A DNA stretch of 64,000 nt from Breviolum minutum Mf 1.05b.01 (taxonomy: Eukaryota; Sar; Dinophyceae; Suessiales; Symbiodiniaceae): the NCBI GenBank assembly GCA_000507305.1, contig DF239278.1:71479-135478 (forward strand), read 5' to 3'. The notes below the pieces were generated by a model. The model had not been told where the DNA came from. It saw only the letters and a program-made list of their open reading frames with translations, and searched no databases. The position numbers were made by a program, and so were the translations under genes. This document shows, one piece after another, positions 57,767-64,000 of this stretch. The number at the start of each line of letters is the position of its first letter. Positions within the stretch are counted from its first letter, which is position 1.

Positions 57767-60700
57767 ATGGTGGACTACTCCAAATGGGATAAATTACAAA
57801 CATCTGATGAGGAAGACGCAAAACCACAACCACCTCCAATTCCAGTGCCTTGGAAGCCATGTTCAGACCTTGAACATCCCACGTCATGCTTGGGGGATTG
57901 GAGGAATTGCCTGTTTTGGAAGCTCCTGTTTACTGGTTACATGCAGCAATATCATGCAATATCATGAGATCGGTTGGATTCTGTTGATTGGTACGATTGC
58001 TTTTGTCGTTTTGTATGTTTTCTATCCATGTACCCCATTGGTGTGAATTCATCGAGGTGCAACCGAAATCTCCTGCATTTCCCAAACGTCGGCTTCATCC
58101 CTCTGACTATCATCCAGAAAGATCACTCAACAAGGACGAAGAGAGATCAGTTAAGACTAGCATGATCTTGAGCTGGTTATTCAAAGATATTCAAAGCAGT
58201 ACATTCCCTGAAACTAACATAGACCAAGTGCTTGTAGCACCGGAAAATGGATGGTTGGAAGATTAGTTTCCTTTTGGGGTGGCGCAACCTGGCAGGTGCG
58301 AACTGTCAGTTTCAGGGAGGATATAACAAATTAGTGAACAAGGCTTAGGACTTGAATGACCAATAGATAGGGTATTGCTGGTGGCTGATAGTCATCGAAG
58401 AAAGAGCCTACCAACGAATCAAACAACAAAGACACGTAGAGTGGGTTTTTGTCCCAACAATCCTCTTCCATTCATGGATTTTCTTGGCTTCGGGCTGGTT
58501 TCAAAACAAGAATTCCTCTAGAAACTGTAATCAAACTTCATGAGCTTAAAACGCAGGAGCTTTTCGAACCAGAAAATTGTCAGCGCTGGGTGTGCCCAGA
58601 ACTTTTGGAGCTAGTTGGTAAATGGCAAAGTGCCAAGAAAGCCGGTGAAGAAAATGCCTTTCAGAGTTCCTTGGCGTGCAGTGTACAATCATACAATGAC
58701 AGTGTTGCTTGGCACCCTTTCCTCAACCCATGGTATCTCCCCCTTTCCTGTGGGCTGCGGGTGGGTGGTGGTTGTCGCTGCAGCAGCAGGAGTAGTAGGA
58801 ATTTAGCATTTCCAGTTTGGATGTTCAAATTGTATATGTCAGTATAGAATTAGAAGTTATTCCATGCGGAAGACACGTGGCTGAGATATCATGATGCGAC
58901 AAAGATGCGACAAAGACATGACCTTTGATCCTTTGCAGACGTGGCTTCATCAACGGACGAGGTGTGGATTTGGAGAGCTTGGATGGCTTCAAAGTAGAAG
59001 CACCTGGAATTTTTAGCTTCCCAGCCCTGACGGATGAATTTTGCGAGCTGCTGCTGAAGGACAGATGTGTCTATAGATTAGCTTTTTGACAGTCTCCTGG
59101 TAGCACAGCTAGATAATATGGTGTAGATAACAGTAGTATATTGTAAATAGTGTCTGTAGAGTCTATGATAGTTTTTACATACTGTATACATAGGAAAGGA
59201 AACTATGTGTGCTGTATAGATGTACATGTGTGTGTGGATGGGTGGTGAAGTGTGCGTAACAAATGGCGGAGACCTTGTTGCGAAGAAATTGTTGCTAGCA
59301 CATAAGACGTTGCCTTTTGTTTGGTGCAAATGGCAGGAAGTCCAGCACTACCGCGAGAGTGGTCTTCCATCAAGAGCTCCAAACAGCATGAACAATTATG
59401 GACTAGTTCTGAATGAGCGACACGGATGCAAGCAGGTTGCTGCTGGTATTGAAGGGAAAGAGATATGTGAGTCGAGTCACCACAGCTCTGAATTCTGAGA
59501 TCTTTGAAAATGGATGACTCTGGTGCAGTGTTTTGCCAAGGATAGGTTTGCGACCAGCTTTCTCTGCGCTCCTGAAAGAAGTTCTCCTTCCTATCGGCGC
59601 GAGGCTAGAAATGTGTGACACAAAGGTAAAGCAAAAAAGGCATTGGCCTTTTGCCAAAGGCCTTGGCCCAGAATTTCCATGTTTGCTGCGTACCCAAAGG
59701 CTATTTGGAAGTGATGAAGATCGCGTCACTGCCATCAAGGGTCAGGAAACGGAGGCAGAAGACTGGGGCGGCTCAACCTTGGACGACCATCATTCCTTCA
59801 TAGTTCAGTATCGCCCGACCGATGACAAGCAGCTTTGTGGCAAAATCATGGCCTCAGGTATAACTCAATTAGTACCACAGGAGCTAATACGGCCAATGTA
59901 TCTATGGCTAAGAAATGTGTTGGTCTATAAACCTCAGTGTACCATCCTGTTCTGTCTCTAGGTTGCCCTTGTCTTCTTGACTCTTGACACCTCGGTCAAA
60001 GCCTAGGCATTTGGACATGCACATTGACGAATGCGATGCCCCTTTGGATGAAACCATCATTCATCTGCTTGTTTCGTTTTCGGCGTCCAGTATATATAGA
60101 ACAAGTTGTTTGGTTCTGATTTTGCTTGGACCTACAGAAACCAAGGTGACTTTCAACTTTGGGATTACTTCGCACAACAATTTTGAAGGCAATGATCTCA
60201 CATTTTGTGGCATGTTTGACGCAGCAGATCATCGCAAGTATCACCATACGAATCTTGTCGGAACGAAGAGCGCGCATCTCCATTCCATCATGTTGCAATG
60301 TTTGCCAGTGGCTCATGGCCTGGCTGCATTATCATTGTAGCATGGTGGGTGTAGGAGGATATTTAATTGCTTTCTGGCTGATTGCTGATTGCTGAATTCT
60401 ACTTGAGGTACAAACATGCGAAAGGACGTTGTGTGGTCCACTCTGGGAAGCGTCGCCATGGTGCTATGGACATTGAAAAGGTGGCGGAACTAGAGTTCAC
60501 GGATGTCACCACACATTCAGTGAAGGGTTGTTTGATTCGGGATTTTGATGGAAGATCGATACTTGTAAACTGGAAAGATTTACCACCGTAGCTGGACTGT
60601 GTCAGAGTGAGTATGGGTGAAGATCTGCCAGCGTAGTGTCTCGATGTGCCACTGAAAGCTTTTTGCACAGGGCGAGCGCGCCTCCCTTATCATGTGGACC

Positions 60701-60769
60701 AAGAGCAGAACCTTCCGTCGAACACAGGCAGAGCAGTTAGAGCAGCACATTTCGACCGTTACACTATGA
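57767..60769 (+). CDS. 2-oxoglutarate/Fe(II)-dependent oxygenase, OGFOD2-like
   Basis: Enzymes of this superfamily couple 2-oxoglutarate decarboxylation to hydroxylation; OGFOD2 substrates are unknown. The ATG at 57767 opens MVDYSKWDKLQTSDEEDAKP. Exons: 57767-57844, 58057-58149 (contains PSDYHPERSLNKDEERS), about 58508-58660, about 58940-59062 (FSFPALTDEFCELLLKD), 59337-59416 (SRAPNSMNNYGLVLNE), 59541-59603 (IGLRPAFSALLKEVLLPIGA), about 59637-59845 (LDDHHSFIVQYRPTDDKQL), about 60012-60050 (MHIDECDAP), about 60141-60243 (TKVTFNFGITSHNNFEGNDL), about 60406-60465 (GRCVVHSGKRRHGA) and 60671-60769 (GERASLIMWTKSRTF, TGA). Iron ligands: H of HID at 60020, its Asp at 60026, and the His at 60457. The GER Arg at 60677 should bind 2-oxoglutarate. 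The order NNYG, SFIVQY, HxD, LTF, HGA, GER matches human OGFOD2. Active-site residues are complete; several exon borders are approximate. Confidence 0.86.
58201..58326. mobile_element. Fold-back element, family C-like, in an intron of the oxygenase gene
   Basis: Arms CATTCCCTGAAACTAACATA and a right arm ending TGTCAGTTTCAGGGAGGAT resemble families at 17539 and 36150, with a longer, different centre (about 125 bp). It lies in intron 2 of the oxygenase gene. Confidence 0.7.
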
Positions 60770-60842
60770 TCCTTTGGACTCTCCTGGTAGTATCTTTTTT
60801 GGGTCTAATGATTTAGTTCTTTCAGCATTTGTTTAAGCGGAA

Positions 60843-61472
60843 CAACATGGAATGCCTTCCAGTGGATTTCATGGCCAAGATGCCATGCAGTTCCTTCCTT
60901 TCCAATTCAATTGGTGACCGGGTCGTCCTGTCCTCCAGGATATGTGAATCTAATCTACGGACTTAGTACCACTGAATCATGACTTAATAATCTATAGCCA
61001 TCCTCTTAAAAAACTCGTTTTGCAACAGCCAGCGGGGTTGAACGGCTGTTGAATCATGCTAGGCCTACCGAGAAAGAAATCGAAAGGGCCTTACTTATGG
61101 AGATGCTGATCGAGTGTGCTTGAGCTACACTCACGACCCCGATTCCTGGCTAGGAATGACCTTTTGCAAGCCGTGCCAATTACCTGTTCCGATACTTGAT
61201 TTGGTTCTTTGGTACATGGTGAAGCGCCTAAGGACTACAAAAATCTGATGCCAAAGAAGCAGCAGTACCACATGAAGCGAAGGCACGATGATGTCATCAT
61301 ATCATCTGAAAGACTGCAGGCAGACTTCCTTAGCTTTGGCGTAATCCTCGCAATCACCAGATTGATTCAGGGAAGAAGGCCAAAGCGGCAACGACGTGCC
61401 GCTTCTAAAAGTCACGTTGGTTGCAACAAAGTGGAAGAGCGAGACGCTGACACACCTCGCAACACTTTGTAG
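60843..61472 (+). CDS. Unidentified exons downstream of the oxygenase gene
   Basis: Frames: about 60843-60950 (contains NNMECLPVDFMAKMPCSSFL), 61030-61123 (contains GVERLLNHARPTEKEIERAL, TGA) and 61209-61472 (contains KDYKNLMPKKQQYHMKRRHD, then a basic stretch, TAG). The middle exon is convincing. No family is recognised, and it is unclear whether these belong to one gene. Confidence 0.38.
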
Positions 61473-62389
61473 ATACATTTTCGTACTGACGTTGGCTTGC
61501 TTAAGCTTGCGTCATCTTACTGCCTTCTCATGCCTTCTCCGTCTCTACAAGCATCTTGATGTATTTTGATGGCTCTCTTGTTCTATCATTTTGGACTAAG
61601 GAGAAGAGGTGGTTTCAAGTCTGTGGAGCCACTGAGCTTGTGGAAGGCCAGTCCAAACTCCTCAACTTGGAGGAAGAGTTTCTTGGATAAAGAAAGTGAG
61701 CAGCAGGCATTTCACAGATCTGTGGAGAATACTTGTACTCAATATGGAGAAGTGGCATCCGAGTATGCCACCTTCAGGAATGAGCAGATTGCTGTATTCA
61801 AACATAAGGGAGAACTGTTCGCACTGGTAGCTTTGCCGCATTGACAGCATGCCAGATGTTGCCTTGTTGCTCTTGATCACATGCTCGCACTTTAAGTTGG
61901 CTCCAACATGTGCAACATGTGACTGCCTGCAAGGACAATCGATGTGCACACATGGGAGGCTCGCTCTGCGAGGGTGAGATCGAAGATATCGGAACAGAAC
62001 ATTTGGGCCAGATCCTGAGGGAAGGGCAGAGAACACTTGAAGAGAACACTTTGTGTTCAACAGGTCACGCAAAATATCACGAAATTACAGAAGAAATTAC
62101 ATGCGGCAACGACAAGCACACAGTTGTGCTGTGCCATTATTTTGCTGTACATTGGTCAGGTCTTGATGGGGAGAGGATGTTATTGTTGATATTGCGTGAG
62201 ATTTGCATCCCTGGAAGCGCTGAGGTAGCAGCGATTCCTTAGCTTCTGATGGAATGGTGATTTGTCCACGACACTACATGTGCCATGCTGAATCCAGAGA
62301 ATGAAATTAAGATGAAATAAGACAAGTAAGCAATTTCCAACGGTTCACAATGTCATTCTGAATCAAATTGCTGAAACGTATTGCAGTGT
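61473..62389. other. Spacer or long intron, weak candidates
   Basis: An open + frame at 61955-62050 contains EGEIEDIGTEHLGQILREGQ. A minus-strand frame of 136 codons overlaps it and neither has a recognised domain. Nothing else is seen. Confidence 0.35.
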
Positions 62390-63071
62390 CAACATGCTGA
62401 GGTGCTTCAATTTAAGAACTGGAGAACATGTGGATGGTGATTTGACCATGAAGCAGAAGGCCGGAAGACAACAATTGTTGGCAAAAGATTTTAAGTAGGT
62501 ATTGAGAGTGTTGCACATTTGTATGTTTTATAATGCGTTGAGTTTTTTATCCTACTTTTCTGAACGCGCTGATAAGATATTGACATGATTTAGCAGGTCT
62601 ACCCAGTTCGGCTATCCCAAGACGGCCAACAAGTTGAGGCACATCTCACACATTCTCCAGGAATTATCAAGTAGTCTTGAAGTTTTTGCGGCTGTTTTGA
62701 TCGGATGCCATCCTGTTTGTGTTCTGGTTCGCCAATTTTTGAAACTTGTCATGTTTTGCCACGTCACCTCAACATCTTCCCGTTTCCGCGTTTAACGTGG
62801 CTGCCGTCTTTTGACAGGTGGAAGTCGAGCTGGAAGTTCTTCCAGTCGAATCAACCGTCCAAGTCACTTCGCGGGTTGAAGCGCAAAGATTGCCTCTATG
62901 GCTGTGTGGTATTCCCAACAAGGTCAGTTTTGTATCATTTTGTCGATGATGCCATGGACACTTCAGGTCACTTTGAATTCAACTGTTTCCTACTCACCTC
63001 CTAACACTTGGACAGGTGTTTGCCACATTGCCGTTTGCATTGGGACACTTGGAAGCATCTAAAGATGTGGT
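62390..63071 (+). CDS. Unidentified gene, beta-rich exons
   Basis: Four consecutive clean frames: about 62395-62500 (contains LRTGEHVDGDLTMKQKAGRQ), 62600-62673 (contains VYPVRLSQDGQQVEAHLTHS), 62819-62921 (contains VEVELEVLPVESTVQVTSRV and LPLWLCGIPNK) and 63016-63071 (VFATLPFALGHLEASKDV). Each begins after AG, three of them with G next. Alternating hydrophobic pattern suggests beta strands. The product is not recognised and the gene probably continues, but the AT-rich segment that follows interrupts it. Confidence 0.5.
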
Positions 63072-63179
63072 AGGCAAAACTTAATTTGCATCGAGAGTTA
63101 CAAAGATATTGTTTTTGCAATTTGATGAGGCCTTTGTTCCCTCATGATGGCGGCCAACATCATCTTTGACAAAACATTG

Positions 63180-63706
63180 AACAAATACCTGAGACTGAAC
63201 TTTTTCAAGTAGAAAAAATCGAGATATAAATGAATAATTATATTATCCAGGTCATAACAATAGATATTATCAAATGATAAAATATATTTGAAATCATTTA
63301 ATAAAAATAGTAAAATATTAAATACATTAATGATTATTTTTAGATATAGATTAAATAGAATCTTTAAGATATATTTATTATATATAATATAATATAATAT
63401 AATATGATATAATATGATATAATATAATATGATATACAATATATATATATTATATATATTTTTTATATTTAAATAAATATATTATATAAGAAATAAATAT
63501 TATACAAGGAAAAATAATAATGATAAATATAATATAAATTTTTAAAGATAATATATATTTTTTTGATAATTGTATTTGTTGTAGAATATGAATTATTAAT
63601 TATATGTATTATTTATTATATATTATGTTTTTGTTTTTTTTATTTGATATTTTTGTATTTTTATTTTTATATATTTTTGGTAATAATAAAAAAAAAAAAA
63701 AAAAAA
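63180..63706. other. Extreme AT-rich segment ending in poly-A and an N
   Basis: About 520 bp that is overwhelmingly A and T, with TATAATATAATATGATATAA-type repeats and a closing run of more than 20 A, then an ambiguous base at 63707. Its composition is unlike the rest of the window. No gene is recognised; open frames are a by-product of base composition. Confidence 0.85.
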
Positions 63707-63730
63707 NACTATTTCTACAGCAGGAACCTT

Positions 63731-64000
63731 ATACACCAAAGGGGTTTTACACCATAGGCAATCTGCACCAAAGAGCCTTTACACCCAGAGACTCCTACAG
63801 CAAACGAATTGCACCAAACAGTTTTTACGCCGGGCAACTTTTACACCAGAAGACGTTTACACCTGAATTGTTTACATCTCAAAGTTTTTAACACCAAAAC
63901 CTTTCTTACCAGCCAACCTGTACAACAAAATATGTCTACATCAGAAGCCATTTGCGCCAAATATATAGTTTTCGATCTCAAAAGGCTTTTACACCCGAGG
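63731..64000 (+). repeat. Degenerate tandem array, 16-nt period
   Basis: A loose unit TTTACACCAAANNNCT repeats at 16-nt spacing. The ACACC-equivalent positions are 63733, 63749, 63765, 63781, 63797, 63811, 63827, 63843, 63859, 63874, 63891, 63908, 63922, 63938, 63954 and 63991, giving steps of mostly 16 with 14, 15 and 17 as exceptions. The array reaches the window edge, so its full extent is unknown. Confidence 0.85.

Noticed and set aside
63098-63439. Minus-strand 113-codon frame in the AT-rich block
   Set aside because: Composed of Ile, Tyr, Leu and Asn as expected from nearly pure A/T sequence; no domain.
63731-64000. Right-edge array as a CRISPR array
   Set aside because: The period is 16 nt with a degenerate core and no separate repeat and spacer lengths; the host is eukaryotic.
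1-64000. tRNA, rRNA or other structured RNA genes
   Set aside because: I found no cloverleaf-like or rRNA-like segment by eye; a covariance-model scan would be needed to exclude small RNAs.

Overview
The window looks like nuclear DNA of a dinoflagellate, or a very close alveolate relative. The basis is three things read directly from the sequence. (1) Genes are cut into many very short exons whose 5' splice sites are mostly GC or GA rather than GT, and whose acceptors are nearly always AG followed by G. (2) Every gene I can identify lies on the + strand, a one-way gene array. (3) A divergent H2A.Z-like histone and a fused branched-chain ketoacid dehydrogenase E1 gene lie near two pyruvate kinase genes. 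Base composition is moderate, and the spaces between genes hold microsatellites and roughly 100-bp palindromic elements.

Layout. 1-1.1 kb: no gene seen. 1.8-9.5 kb: several unidentified multi-exon genes and one intronless membrane RING-H2 gene (5711-6496). 9.5-10.1 kb: AT-rich spacer and fold-back elements. 11.6-14.7 kb: LAS1-like pre-rRNA processing nuclease. 15-16.3 kb: small unidentified gene. 18.5-19.9 kb: RluA-type pseudouridine synthase with a minisatellite in its intron. 20.4-28.4 kb: unidentified exons broken up by repeats, including a 620-bp ATG/TGA microsatellite. 30.8-32.2 kb: H2A.Z-like histone. 33.5-38.2 kb: BCKDH E1 alpha-beta fusion (13 exons, 771 codons before the stop). 38.7-44.3 kb and 45.1-52.1 kb: two intact tandem pyruvate kinase genes, each with 26 exons whose lengths match one for one up to the last exon. 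52.6-56.2 kb: a GDA1/CD39-like phosphatase. 57.8-60.8 kb: an OGFOD2-like 2-oxoglutarate/Fe(II) oxygenase. 60.8-63.1 kb: unidentified exons. 63.2-63.7 kb: extreme AT-rich sequence ending at an N. 63.7-64.0 kb: a degenerate array with a 16-nt period running off the edge.

How the genes may work together. Pyruvate kinase makes pyruvate. In apicomplexan relatives the mitochondrial BCKDH complex does the job of the missing mitochondrial pyruvate dehydrogenase, and the same has been proposed for dinoflagellates. The 33.5-52.1 kb block could therefore encode consecutive steps from phosphoenolpyruvate to acetyl-CoA; that link is an inference. The other identified genes are unrelated housekeeping functions: rRNA processing, RNA modification, chromatin, protein turnover and nucleotide hydrolysis.

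Limits. Exon borders were placed by hand from family alignments and reading-frame continuity. For unrecognised genes I list only exons with clean open frames beside plausible splice sites; their starts, ends and groupings are provisional. I recognised no tRNA, rRNA or CRISPR array.
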